From Halorubrum sp. PV6 (GTDB lineage Archaea > Halobacteriota > Halobacteria > Halobacteriales > Haloferacaceae), in assembly GCF_003990725.2 (NCBI RefSeq), contig NZ_CP030064.1, forward strand, positions 1,798,001 to 1,862,000: 64,000 nt of DNA, written 5' to 3'. The position numbers and the translations under genes were made by a program. The notes beneath the pieces were generated by a model. The model did not search any database and was not told the DNA's origin. It worked only from the letters and a program-made list of their open reading frames with translations. This document shows positions 31,597 to 39,169 of this stretch, piece by piece (position 1 is the stretch's first letter; each line of letters opens with the position of its first letter).

Positions 31597-32957
31597 CAGA
31601 CGACCACCCACCCGTCCGCGAGCGGACCCTGCCAGCCGGCCCGTTCCTCCCAGGCGTCCCCGGAGAAGCCGGTCGCGAGCACGAACTCGCCGGCCTGTAC
31701 CGCGTAGCCGTACTGTATCCCGGCGTGGTCGTCGTAGCCGTACCGCTCGCCGTCAGCCTCTTGATGATAGACCCGGTGCCACCGCGTCGGCCCCTGACTC
31801 GATTCGGACCGGCTCGCGTCGTCGGCACCCTCACCGTCGCCCCCGGTCGTCGCGTTGCCGGAGAAGTCGGAGCCGGCCGCGGTCGCGTCGGGGTCGATCG
31901 GCGCCCGCCCCTCGGTCGCGGCGTCGCCGAGGGCGGCTTCGAGGCGGTCGCTCGCGATCCGTGCGTTCGGGTACCGCTGGACGTACAGCGTCACGCCGTC
32001 GAGTTCGTGGGCCCACCCGGTGAACGTCTCGGTCGGTCGGTTGCCGGCTTCGGGCCGCGTCGCGAACGCGACGAACAGCTCTTCGGTCCGGTCTGCCGAC
32101 CGCGGTATCGGGCCCAATCGCGCGCGCAGTTCCCTGCGGCGGGCGCCGTCGAACGCCGAGCCGTACACCTTCGGAATCCGGGCGCGATCGTACTCGTCGG
32201 TGTCGTACGGCTCCCGCGCGACCGTCGCGAAGCCGCGGTTCGCGAGCGCCAGTTCGACGAACGCGTCGTCGAGGGTCTCCTCGCGCTCCTCGGTGTCCCT
32301 CGGGAGCGGGTACAACAGCCGATTCAGCAGTCGGTTGTGGATCAGGTCGCGGGAGAACGCCGCGTCGACGTAGAGGCCGGTCGCCATGCCCGCGAAGCCG
32401 CGCCGCATCCGCGACAACTCCTCTAAGAAGCGGTCGACGTCGCCGCGCGGGGCGAACGTCCGCAGCTTCTCGACGTGGCGTTCGGTGCGCGAGGCGAGTC
32501 GCGAGCGGGGGTGAAAGTGCGGCCCTAACGCGTCGGCCGCGGTGTCGGCGGCCGCGAGGCCGACCGCTTCGAGCCGGTCCGCCATCTCCACGCGCACCGC
32601 GTCGCCCGCGTCGGCCGCCTCGCTGACGGCGTCGATCTCGGTGAGAACCGTCTGAACCGCCTGCTGGTACGTCTCGACGGCCGACGGGTACTCGCTCGCG
32701 AACCACACCACGTCGTCGACGACGTTCCGGGTCGCGGTTGCGAGCGCCTCGTTCGGCACTCGGTCGGCGTCGCCGTCGTCGACGGTCTCACCGGGGTCGT
32801 CGTCGCTTCCTTCGCCGCCGTCTCCCCCGTCGTCGACGGCCGGCGGGTCCGGCGCGGCCGCGTCGGGATACTCGACGCCTTGGACGCCGAGACACCCCGA
32901 CAGTCCGGCGACTGCGGCGGCGCCGACGCCCAACAGTCCCCGTCGCGTCCGTTGCAT
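31596..32957 (-). CDS. Large Tat-type lipoprotein, function unknown
   Basis: A 453-residue secreted protein beginning MQRTRRGLLGVGAAAVAGLSGC, with a twin-arginine pattern and a lipobox at C22, then an acidic Asp/Gly linker. The mature part has two conserved-looking blocks: a helical one (ATRNVVDDVVWFASEYPSAV onward) and a C-terminal alpha-beta block (DGVTLYVQRYPNARIASD, YGYAVQAGEFVLATGFSG). The final block suggests a sensor-like or binding domain, but I recognise no family. It is the first gene of the three-gene operon and has a leaderless-type promoter with a palindrome over the start site. Confidence 0.75.
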   Translation of the reverse strand: MQRTRRGLLGVGAAAVAGLSGCLGVQGVEYPDAAAPDPPAVDDGGDGGEGSDDDPGETVDDGDADRVPNEALATATRNVVDDVVWFASEYPSAVETYQQAVQTVLTEIDAVSEAADAGDAVRVEMADRLEAVGLAAADTAADALGPHFHPRSRLASRTERHVEKLRTFAPRGDVDRFLEELSRMRRGFAGMATGLYVDAAFSRDLIHNRLLNRLLYPLPRDTEEREETLDDAFVELALANRGFATVAREPYDTDEYDRARIPKVYGSAFDGARRRELRARLGPIPRSADRTEELFVAFATRPEAGNRPTETFTGWAHELDGVTLYVQRYPNARIASDRLEAALGDAATEGRAPIDPDATAAGSDFSGNATTGGDGEGADDASRSESSQGPTRWHRVYHQEADGERYGYDDHAGIQYGYAVQAGEFVLATGFSGDAWEERAGWQGPLADGWVVV

Positions 32958-32963
32958 GAGATA

Positions 32964-32979
32964 CTCTCCCGCCGGAGAG
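32964..32979. promoter_or_regulatory. Palindrome overlapping the lipoprotein-operon start site
   Basis: CTCTCC at 32964-32969 and GGAGAG at 32974-32979 with a four-base loop lie between a TATA element (ACATTTAAGT on the minus strand, about 32980-32989) and the ATG at 32957. The position fits a repressor operator over the transcription start. Confidence 0.45.
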
Positions 32980-33099
32980 AACTTAAATGTACCATCCCTG
33001 ACGGTCGGCTCGCGCCCGGACACCGCACCACGACGCTGGGGTCGGGCGGGGCGTCCGCCGAACGCGTCGCTTTTGAGGCGCGCGCACCGAGTGACTCGC

Positions 33100-33558
33100 A
33101 TGTCAGCACCCTCACGCAGCGACGTCCCTCCCACGTCGATCGGTATCGACCTCCGCGAGGAGGGCGTCGTCGTCGAGTACCTCGACGGGCGAACCACGCT
33201 CTACCGCGGGGTCCCGGACGCCGCCGAGGGGTCGGTGACGGCCGGCCCCGGTAAGGAGACCCACGTTCTCGTCACCGATCCGACCGAGACGGAGGGCGTG
33301 ATGACGTACGTCAACGACTACAACACCGACGACGAGATTCTCGAAGACTCCGGCGTCGGCCGGGTCATGGTCGACGACGGCGACCGCGACGAGGTGTTCC
33401 CCGGCGTGATCGTCGGCCGCGAGGGGCAGCGCAACGAAGTGATAGCCGACCCCGAAATCGCCGGCGGCCGCGTGTTCGTCTTCGTCGAAGACGGGTGGAC
33501 GGAACGGAGCTACGAGATCGTCGAGGCGCCCGAGGACGGCCTCGACGCGTATCGCTGA
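33100..33558 (+). CDS. DUF5796-type haloarchaeal protein
   Basis: A 152-residue soluble protein with SIGIDLREEGVVVEYLDGR, the strongly conserved block VLVTDPTETEGVMTYVNDYN and a beta-rich C-terminus (GGRVFVFVEDGWTERSYEIV). I associate this pattern with the halophile family DUF5796; its function is unknown. A T-rich promoter element lies about 28 nt upstream of the ATG. It is divergent from the lipoprotein operon. Confidence 0.8.
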   Translation: MSAPSRSDVPPTSIGIDLREEGVVVEYLDGRTTLYRGVPDAAEGSVTAGPGKETHVLVTDPTETEGVMTYVNDYNTDDEILEDSGVGRVMVDDGDRDEVFPGVIVGREGQRNEVIADPEIAGGRVFVFVEDGWTERSYEIVEAPEDGLDAYR

Positions 33559-33637
33559 TCGCGGCGCGGGCGGCGCGAGAGGCCCACCGGCTGAAAACGA
33601 CCGACAGAGGAAAGGCCGGTCGGCGCCGATCGCCGGT

Positions 33638-33988
33638 ATGAGCGACGAGGCGGACGCCGACGGTGAGGTGCTGCGCGCGAGCGATATCGGGGGCGAGGGG
33701 CCGCCGATCGAGGAGAAACCGTACAAGATCGTCTTCGAGGCAAACAAATGCTTCGGGGCGGGCAAATGCGCCGAGGTCGGCGACAACTGGGAGATGGACA
33801 TCCAGAGCGGCATGGCCAAACCGCGATCCTACTACATCGGCGAAGACGAACTGGAGGAGAACGTCCGCGCCGCCGAGGTGTGCCCGGCGAAGAAGGAGCG
33901 CGGCGTGATTCACGTCGTCGATCGCCGGACCGACAAGGAGATCGCCCCGAACCCGCACGGTGACGGGACGCTCTCGGTGGACTGGTAG
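33638..33988 (+). CDS. Single-cluster ferredoxin with three cysteines
   Basis: A 116-residue small electron carrier. The cluster region reads ANKCFGAGKCAEVGDNWEMD with C38 and C44 (C-x5-C), and the last ligand is C82 in AAEVCPAKK. The second cysteine of a C-x2-C-x2-C motif is missing, which points to a 3Fe-4S cluster or to a fourth non-cysteine ligand. An acidic N-terminal extension of about 30 residues precedes the fold. Redox partner unknown; P450- or dehydrogenase-linked roles are typical of this subgroup. Confidence 0.85.
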   Translation: MSDEADADGEVLRASDIGGEGPPIEEKPYKIVFEANKCFGAGKCAEVGDNWEMDIQSGMAKPRSYYIGEDELEENVRAAEVCPAKKERGVIHVVDRRTDKEIAPNPHGDGTLSVDW

Positions 33989-34080
33989 ACGAGACCGGTC
34001 CACGCGAGCGCGTTTCACCCGCGGTGTGCGGCACCGACATTCGAAAGGGGTTTGACCCCGCCGCGGGTATCCAGATTCGA

Positions 34081-34165
34081 GCGGGGGTGGCTGAGCCTGG
34101 CCAAAAGCGGCGGACTTAAGATCCGCTCCTGTAGAGGTTCGAGGGTTCGAATCCCTTCCCCCGCA
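34081..34165 (+). tRNA. tRNA-Leu (anticodon TAA)
   Basis: An 85-nt class II tRNA: acceptor GCGGGGG pairs with CCCCCGC, discriminator A; long variable arm CTCCTGTAGAG; anticodon loop CTTAAGA with TAA at 34117-34119; T arm GAGGGTTCGAATCCCTT. No encoded CCA. Its last 22 bases recur 140 bp downstream. Confidence 0.96.
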
Positions 34166-34167
34166 CT

Positions 34168-34196
34168 CCTGCGGCGAGCATCTCGCGAGCCGCAGG
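34168..34196 (+). terminator. Hairpin just downstream of tRNA-Leu
   Basis: CCTGCGGC at 34168-34175 pairs perfectly with GCCGCAGG at 34189-34196 around a 13-base loop, three bases after the tRNA. A processing or termination signal is plausible; no T-run follows. Confidence 0.4.
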
Positions 34197-34283
34197 TGTC
34201 TGATTAGGAATGGTTTCGAACCCAGAAAGTCGCAGCCCGGACCGGCGAGCGAAGCGAGCCGCACGCCCGGACCGTCTTTCGTT

Positions 34284-34305
34284 GGTTCGAATCCCTTCCG
34301 CCGCA
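34284..34305 (+). repeat. Copy of the tRNA-Leu 3' end (attachment-site-like)
   Basis: Twenty-two bases match tRNA-Leu positions 34144-34165 with one mismatch (GGTTCGAATCCCTTCC then G instead of C, CCGCA), spaced exactly 140 bp. This is the usual footprint of an element that integrated at a tRNA 3' end. No integrase is left between or beside the copies. Confidence 0.75.
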
Positions 34306-34326
34306 TTCTCGCTTCGCTCACACGTC

Positions 34327-34614
34327 ATGAGCGCCGCGGATCGAGTAGAGTTGGCAGTATATAAAGGACAAAAATCATATGTCGATTTGCCAAGTGTCCA
34401 CGGTGTGATCAATTACAACCTGTCGCTTCGAGCGCGAACCGCGTTAGCGGTCTGGGGGCTCGGAGTCATCGTCGTCGTCCGTGCTGCGTTCGAGGTGTTG
34501 GCAGTCTCGAGTACGGAGTTCGCCGCATTCACAGCCGCCGTCGTCATCGGATCGTTTTACGGCGTGTTCATGCCGCTTTGGCGACGGTTCCCTCAAGAGT
34601 GGCGACGAGGCTGA
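34327..34614 (+). CDS. Small two-helix membrane protein in AT-rich DNA
   Basis: A 95-residue protein with a hydrophilic N-terminus and two hydrophobic helices (about residues 38-55 and 63-82) and a basic end RRFPQEWRRG. No family recognised. Its first 90 bases are far richer in A and T than neighbouring genes and contain a perfect-looking TATA box (TATATAAAG, 34356-34364). If that box is used, the true start would be TTG 34387 or GTG 34405, giving a protein of about 70-75 residues. It lies directly after the tRNA-Leu 3' repeat. Confidence 0.55.
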   Translation: MSAADRVELAVYKGQKSYVDLPSVHGVINYNLSLRARTALAVWGLGVIVVVRAAFEVLAVSSTEFAAFTAAVVIGSFYGVFMPLWRRFPQEWRRG

Positions 34615-34717
34615 GACTCGCTTTTTCGTCCGAGTTCGTCCCGAGCGCGGGTTCGGAGACTCCGACAGCCGGGGCGGTTCGACGCATATTTCGCGGTCGG
34701 CGGCGACTCTCTCGTGA

Positions 34718-35608
34718 ATGAGTCGCTACCGGACGGCTGGCCGCTTCTTGTTGCTCTGTGCGGTCTGGGGGACGGCGTTCATGGCGACGGACGTCGGCCT
34801 CGCGGACCTCCCCGCGGTGCCGTTCGCCGCCGTGCGCTTCGACGTCGCCGCCGTGCTGTTGTTCGCCGCCGTGTTCGCCTCCGGGGTCGACGTCCGTCCC
34901 CGGACGCGGGACGACTACGTGTACGTGCTCGTCGGCGGCTCCCTCATCATCGGCGCGCACCACGCCTTCCTGTTCGCCGGCCAGCGACACGTCACCGGCG
35001 GCGTCGCCGCCGTCCTCTTGGGGCTCGTCCCCGTGGTGACGCCCGCACTCACGCGACTCGTCTCCACGGACGAGGAGTTCACCCTCGCCACCGCCATCGG
35101 CGTGGCGCTCGGCTTCGTCGGGGTCGTCGTTATCGCCGATCCGGACCCCGCGAACCTCGCCGACAGCGTCGTCGGCGTGGCGCTCGTGCTCGCGTCCGCG
35201 CTGGCGTTCGCCGTCGCCGCGGTCGTCACCCACAGCCGGTCGCCGTCGATGCCATTTCTCTCGACCCAGGCGTGGGTGATGGCCGTGGGCGCGGTCGTCC
35301 TCCACGTCGCCGTGCTCGCGCTGCCCGGACAGTCGTTCGCGGCCGCGACGTGGACGCCGTCCGCCCTCGGGGCCGTCGCGTACCTCTCCGCGGTCGCCGG
35401 CGTCGGCGGCTTCCTGCTGTACTTCACGCTCCTCGACGATCTGGGCCCCATCGAGATGAGCTTCATCGAGTACGTCATTCCCGTGTTCGCGGCGCTGGCG
35501 GGGTGGATCGTGCTCGGGCAGCAGGCGACGCCGGCGACCGTCGTCGGGTTCGCGTTCATCCTGGCGGGATTTCTCGCCGCGAAGTGGCGAGCGCTGCGTG
35601 GGATCTGA
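34718..35608 (+). CDS. DMT-superfamily (EamA) transporter, second copy
   Basis: A 296-residue carrier with about ten membrane helices in two EamA repeats; paralogue of the protein at 8709-9629, sharing CAVWGTAFMATDVGLADLPA near the N-terminus and LGPIEMSFIEYVIPVFAALA in the second repeat. Substrate unknown. A CATATTT element lies about 30 nt before the ATG, so a short or absent leader is likely. It stands alone between the AT-rich small gene and the sensor kinase. Confidence 0.88.
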   Translation: MSRYRTAGRFLLLCAVWGTAFMATDVGLADLPAVPFAAVRFDVAAVLLFAAVFASGVDVRPRTRDDYVYVLVGGSLIIGAHHAFLFAGQRHVTGGVAAVLLGLVPVVTPALTRLVSTDEEFTLATAIGVALGFVGVVVIADPDPANLADSVVGVALVLASALAFAVAAVVTHSRSPSMPFLSTQAWVMAVGAVVLHVAVLALPGQSFAAATWTPSALGAVAYLSAVAGVGGFLLYFTLLDDLGPIEMSFIEYVIPVFAALAGWIVLGQQATPATVVGFAFILAGFLAAKWRALRGI

Positions 35609-35707
35609 CGCGCGAGGTCCGCCGTCGTCGGTGGAGGCTTCCACTCTGCGGTGAAGGCCTTCCGGTTCGACTGGTGCTCTGTCGACGACGCGGTCGCGCT
35701 GTCAAAC

Positions 35708-36946
35708 CTACTTGCGCCGCGACGGCAACCGGATCACGATCCGAGTGCCACCCCACGCGCTCTCGTCGACGACGAGGGTTCCGTCCGAGTTTCGCACGAT
35801 CCAGCGAGTCAACCAGAGGCCCAGCCCGTTGCTGTGATTGAGCGGCGTTTCTTTCTCTGCCGTCAGTACCTCCCGTTCGAATTCGGGGAGCCCCGGGCCG
35901 TTGTCGGCAACGCTCACCGTGGTCTGGTCGCGGGCGGACTCCCGACTCCTCGACACGGTAATATCCACGAGCGGGGCGTCGGCGTCGTTGTGCTCGACGG
36001 CGTTGTCTAAGACGTTGTCCAGCGCGTACGGGAACAGCGTGTGAGCCATGACGGACGCCGACTCCGGAACCGTCATCTCGATCTCCGCGTCCGCAAACTC
36101 CCGTTGCAGCCGGTCCGCGCGTTCTCTTATCACGCGTCGTAGATCAACTGTCGTCAGTTCGCTCTCGCTTTTGTCGCGCAGCGTTTCGATGTACCGCGCG
36201 GCGTTGCTCAGTTCGACGATGTTCGAGAGCCGGTCGTCCATCACCTGGATATGTTCTGTCCCTTCGGTACCGCCTTCGGCGAGCAGATCGAGGTGCCCTT
36301 GGATTATCCCCACGTCGTTGCGGATGTTGTGTCGCAGCACCCGGTTGAGCACGGCGAGCCGCTGTTCGCGCTGTTTCTGTTCTGTGATATCACTTATCAC
36401 AAACGTCGCGCCCTCAAATCCCTCGCCACGCTCGTGAAACGGGGACGCCCAAATACGGACGTCGAGAGCCGAGCCGCTTCTGTGACGATGCAGCGTCTCG
36501 ATTCCGGTGAGTTGGCTCCCCTCTCGTAACTGCGTCAAATGCGCCGCCATCTCCTCGGGGGAGTCCGCGAGCACGTCGGGATACGACCGCTGCTGGACTT
36601 CCGACTCGCTCCAGCCGAATATTCGTTTGGCGCCGTCGTTCCACAATTCGATCTGGCCGCGCGCGTCGACGGTGAGAATCGCAACGGGCGCCGCCTCGAC
36701 GACGGTGGCGAACCGGTCGAGGAGCTGTTCTATCGCCGCCGTCAGCACCCCGACCTCCTCTTCGGTTTCGAGGTGACGGTCGAGACCGCCCACCACTTCG
36801 GCGAAGAGGTCTTCTGCCAGCGCTTCCCTGTCGGTCTCTGAGTTGTATTGGTACGCGTCTAACAGGGCCGTCTGCGCCTCCGAGTGACCCTCCTCGGCGA
36901 GGGTTCGGAACAAGATTCCGACGAGTTGCTCGACGTGTTCAGACAT
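35708..36946 (-). CDS. PAS-domain sensor histidine kinase with DtxR-box promoter
   Basis: A 412-residue soluble kinase. Residues about 1-75 are helical and unrecognised, 78-190 form a PAS domain (APVAILTVDARGQIELWNDG), and the kinase part has the H box LRHNIRNDVGIIQGH, the N box NVLDNAVEHND and G boxes ADNGPGLP and GLGLWL. No membrane helices, so a cytoplasmic signal is sensed. The ATG is touched by a perfect palindrome of the TTTAGGYNNRCCTAAA type, which links it to the neighbouring DtxR operon. No response regulator gene is adjacent. Confidence 0.9.
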   Translation of the reverse strand: MSEHVEQLVGILFRTLAEEGHSEAQTALLDAYQYNSETDREALAEDLFAEVVGGLDRHLETEEEVGVLTAAIEQLLDRFATVVEAAPVAILTVDARGQIELWNDGAKRIFGWSESEVQQRSYPDVLADSPEEMAAHLTQLREGSQLTGIETLHRHRSGSALDVRIWASPFHERGEGFEGATFVISDITEQKQREQRLAVLNRVLRHNIRNDVGIIQGHLDLLAEGGTEGTEHIQVMDDRLSNIVELSNAARYIETLRDKSESELTTVDLRRVIRERADRLQREFADAEIEMTVPESASVMAHTLFPYALDNVLDNAVEHNDADAPLVDITVSRSRESARDQTTVSVADNGPGLPEFEREVLTAEKETPLNHSNGLGLWLTRWIVRNSDGTLVVDESAWGGTRIVIRLPSRRK

Positions 36947-36964
36947 TTTAGGTAGACCTAAAAT
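36945..36964. promoter_or_regulatory. DtxR-box operator at sensor-kinase start
   Basis: A perfect palindrome ATTTTAGGT-AG-ACCTAAAAT of 20 bp that begins at the kinase ATG. A TATA-like ATTAAATA on the minus strand is about 30 nt before the ATG, so the palindrome lies between TATA and start. Its core is the same as that at 40143-40158. Confidence 0.75.
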
Positions 36965-37291
36965 AGCGTTCTATTTAATAACTTCAGTTCAATCCTCTCG
37001 AAAAGCGGCATCGTCCACCTCGCAGAGTAGTGCGAGGAGAGGGAACGTGACGATGATTCCGGCTCGGCACGTTCGATACCCGACCAAACCGGTCGGGTCG
37101 GACGGTCTCTGAGTCGTGGTGCCGGTGGTCCGCGGCCAGCGAGCGACCGGGGGCGACCGACGAACGGACGAGACCCCCGTGACCGTCTCGGACTCGTGTC
37201 AGAAGCGCCCGCGGAGTGAGCGACCTGCCTCGCGAGGGAACCCGCGGACGGATTGCCGCGTGGATTGCACTCGGCCAAAAGCGGTGGCCGT
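36965..37291. other. Intergenic stretch of 327 bp without a credible gene
   Basis: Holds the kinase promoter at its left end, a perfect 7-bp hairpin (CCCGACC at 37079-37085 with GGTCGGG at 37091-37097) and a 6-bp hairpin right after the Nfu stop (CGGCCA at 37272-37277, TGGCCG at 37285-37290) that could terminate that transcript. A 106-residue reading frame here has no protein-like composition. Confidence 0.6.
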
Positions 37292-37618
37292 CTAGAACGG
37301 CGGACTGTAGTCTTTGTACTCGTCCATCTCGTCCATCTCGTCGGTCTTCGAGGGCATCACCGCGGCGTTCGGTCCGCCGGACCGGACGACCTCGACCGAC
37401 TCGAGACCGTCGACGCTGTCGGGGAGTCGACGCTCGATGGCCTTCATCGTCATCGGGGCGATACCGCAGCCCGAACAGGCGCCGCCGATCGCGACCGTGG
37501 CGGTCCCTGCCTCCTCGTCGATGTCGCGGATTTCGAAGTTGCCGCCGTGTTGTTGAATCTGGGGCACTTCGTTGCTCAGGTAACTACGCGTCTGTCGTTC
37601 GAGTCCTTCTGCGCTCAT
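37292..37618 (-). CDS. Nfu-type (NifU C-terminal domain) Fe-S cluster carrier
   Basis: A 108-residue protein corresponding to the NifU C-terminal domain, which carries an Fe-S cluster at C-x2-C: here GGACSGCGIAPMTMKAIERR. The N-terminal third (LSNEVPQIQQHGGNFEIRDI) and the acidic tail (KTDEMDEMDEYKDYSPPF) flank it. It probably passes clusters to target proteins. Its promoter carries an imperfect DtxR box 40-60 bases upstream of the ATG, consistent with iron- or cluster-dependent expression alongside the DtxR operon. Confidence 0.9.
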   Translation of the reverse strand: MSAEGLERQTRSYLSNEVPQIQQHGGNFEIRDIDEEAGTATVAIGGACSGCGIAPMTMKAIERRLPDSVDGLESVEVVRSGGPNAAVMPSKTDEMDEMDEYKDYSPPF

Positions 37619-37659
37619 TACGCCTTCAGGTTGGAATCACAGTGACATAAATTTATGCT

Positions 37660-37677
37660 GTTTGGTCCACCTAAAAC
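37660..37677. promoter_or_regulatory. Imperfect DtxR-box upstream of the Nfu gene
   Basis: GTTTGGTCCACCTAAAAC has one full half-site (ACCTAAAA) and a degenerate partner. It lies upstream of a TATA-like CATAAATTTATG (37646-37657) rather than over the start site, so its effect could differ from the other two sites. Further single half-sites (TTTAGGC near 37712, GCCTAAA near 37754) lie toward the regulator gene. Confidence 0.5.
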
Positions 37678-37798
37678 CAGTTTCTCGGGGATTCTTTATT
37701 GACTTCTCGAATTTAGGCCCGAATTGGATTCACAAATAGCCAATTTTTCGCATCGCCTAAACTCCCCGCTCGGTCGTGAGGTTCGTCCGTCGACTGCG

Positions 37799-38218
37799 CT
37801 AGCGGCGTTCCTCGTCGGACCCTTCCGAGGCGCTCTCGCTGTCAGCGGGTGACGGTGCGTCCGTCTCCGCGAGCAACGTGTCTGCGAGCCGTTCCGCAAC
37901 GTCCGGACTCACGAGCCCGGCCAGTTCCATCGCTTCCGCTTCGTAGTCGTCGAGCTCCAGAACGCGTCGGAAGAACCACGACAGTGCCACGTACGCCTCG
38001 TGCAGTTCCGTCGCACGTTCGCGTCCTGCATCGGTCAGCGTCACGCCTTCGTAGGCCTCGTACTCGACGAGTCCGTCCGCGTCGAGTCGCTGGAACGTCT
38101 CGGTGACGGTCCCCGGCGAGCGGTCCAGCGTGTCGGCCACGTCGCTCGTTCGAACCGGCTCGTCGTCCCGGTGGTCGAGAATGTATACGGCCAGCAGGTA
38201 CTGTGCCGCCCCGCTCAT
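37799..38218 (-). CDS. DtxR/SirR-family transcriptional regulator with lost metal ligands
   Basis: A 139-residue regulator. Residues 5-65 are the DtxR winged helix (QYLLAVYIL, DVADTLDRSPGTVTETFQRLDADGLVEY) and 66-115 the dimerisation domain. By hand alignment with DtxR, the metal-site residues M10, H79, E83, H98, C102, E105 and H106 correspond here to Q6, Y76, S80, E93, M97, A100 and G101, so metal activation as in DtxR is unlikely. There is no SH3-like third domain. It is the last gene of a four-gene operon whose promoter has a perfect DtxR box, which suggests autoregulation. Confidence 0.85.
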   Translation of the reverse strand: MSGAAQYLLAVYILDHRDDEPVRTSDVADTLDRSPGTVTETFQRLDADGLVEYEAYEGVTLTDAGRERATELHEAYVALSWFFRRVLELDDYEAEAMELAGLVSPDVAERLADTLLAETDAPSPADSESASEGSDEERR

Positions 38219-38373
38219 CGCTCGTCGGACTGCGCCCGTGAGACGGTGCAGTCGGTCGGTTCGCCGTCGGTCGCCTCCGTAGAGTCGTCAGCAGCACCAC
38301 CTTCGGAGCCGAACAGAGACCGGTACACCCATGCCCAGGCGTTCGCCCGCTGACGACGTGCGCTGTCCCGCAT
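38215..38373 (-). CDS. 52-residue protein in the DtxR operon
   Basis: Small reading frame with a basic, aromatic first half (RRQRANAWAWVYRSLFG) and an acidic second half. Its TGA overlaps the ATG of the regulator gene (ATGA), and its ATG lies three bases after the preceding gene's stop, so it fits exactly into the operon. The N-terminal helix has the look of a short membrane-peripheral or protein-binding segment. No family recognised; its tight placement is the main evidence that it is real. Confidence 0.6.
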   Translation of the reverse strand: MRDSARRQRANAWAWVYRSLFGSEGGAADDSTEATDGEPTDCTVSRAQSDER

Positions 38374-38376
38374 CGG

Positions 38377-39168
38377 TCAGGCCCTCCGAACCACGTGGTC
38401 TCGCACGGCGCGTTGACACTCCCGTAGCGTTTCCTCGAGTGTCGCGACCGTCGCCAACACGGGATAGTCGACCGGGAACTCTCGATACAGGTACTGAGTG
38501 AGGCTTCGGTGACGGACACCGGCGTCGAGACCGTTGTTCGTCGTCCCCGCGAGGAACCGCTGTCGGTTGCGAGCCACGTCTCCACAGGCGTCGCGGTGCG
38601 CGGCCAACGTCTGGTGACGCTGTCGGAGCGCGTCGAACCCGTCGACGGTTAGCGGCGTCTCGTCGGTCTCGGCGATCCAGCCGGTGATTTCGCCGACCGC
38701 GGCGCCGGCCTCCTCCAGGTCCGCCTCCTCGCGTTCGAGTGCGCTCTGTAACGCCGTTGCTTCCGACTGCCGAGACTGCGCCTCTGTGAGGACCATCCGT
38801 TTGAGTTCGGGCGTAAACGAGGCGTCGGTCGTCGGGGCCAGAGCCACGGCGATGGGGTCGGAAAGCTCCTGCCGGATCGTTTCTAGCAGGGATTCGGTTC
38901 CCTCGACGTGTGTAACGCTGTGGGGGCGAACGGTCTCTGCGAACGCCGTCCGGACGGCTCGACAGCGGTCGGGGCCGGAGGCGTTCACCGAGGGGGACGC
39001 GACGCCGGCGGTCGCGGTGAAGCCCGGAGCCGACGACGGCGTGCGATCGGCGTGTAGCTCTCGGATGCGCCGGATGAACGCCTCGTAGCCGTCTAACAGG
39101 TCGTCGCTGGCCGCTTGCTCGGTGCGAACGCGTGCTTGCGCCTGCTCGATGTAGGTCTCGACGGCCAT
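38377..39168 (-). CDS. Conserved haloarchaeal helical protein (DUF7260-like), function unknown
   Basis: A 263-residue, mostly helical soluble protein: a long helix at the N-terminus, a coiled coil around residues 125-160 (VLTEAQSRQSEATALQSAL), and a conserved C-terminal block RQRFLAGTTNNGLDAGVRHR followed by YLYREFPVDYPVLATVATLE. From memory this resembles Pfam DUF7260, but I cannot confirm it. No enzyme motif is visible. It lies one base after the preceding gene and three bases before the 52-residue gene. Confidence 0.75.
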   Translation of the reverse strand: MAVETYIEQAQARVRTEQAASDDLLDGYEAFIRRIRELHADRTPSSAPGFTATAGVASPSVNASGPDRCRAVRTAFAETVRPHSVTHVEGTESLLETIRQELSDPIAVALAPTTDASFTPELKRMVLTEAQSRQSEATALQSALEREEADLEEAGAAVGEITGWIAETDETPLTVDGFDALRQRHQTLAAHRDACGDVARNRQRFLAGTTNNGLDAGVRHRSLTQYLYREFPVDYPVLATVATLEETLRECQRAVRDHVVRRA

Positions 39169-39169
39169 C

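Noticed and set aside
34284-34305. A second tRNA gene downstream of tRNA-Leu
   Set aside because: Only the 3' part (T arm and acceptor strand) is present; no D arm, anticodon stem or 5' acceptor strand can be folded, so it is a fragment.
36958-37278. A 106-residue frame in the gap between the sensor kinase and the Nfu gene
   Set aside because: Arg/Ser/Pro-rich with no hydrophobic core, overlaps the kinase operator and terminator-like hairpins; not a credible protein.
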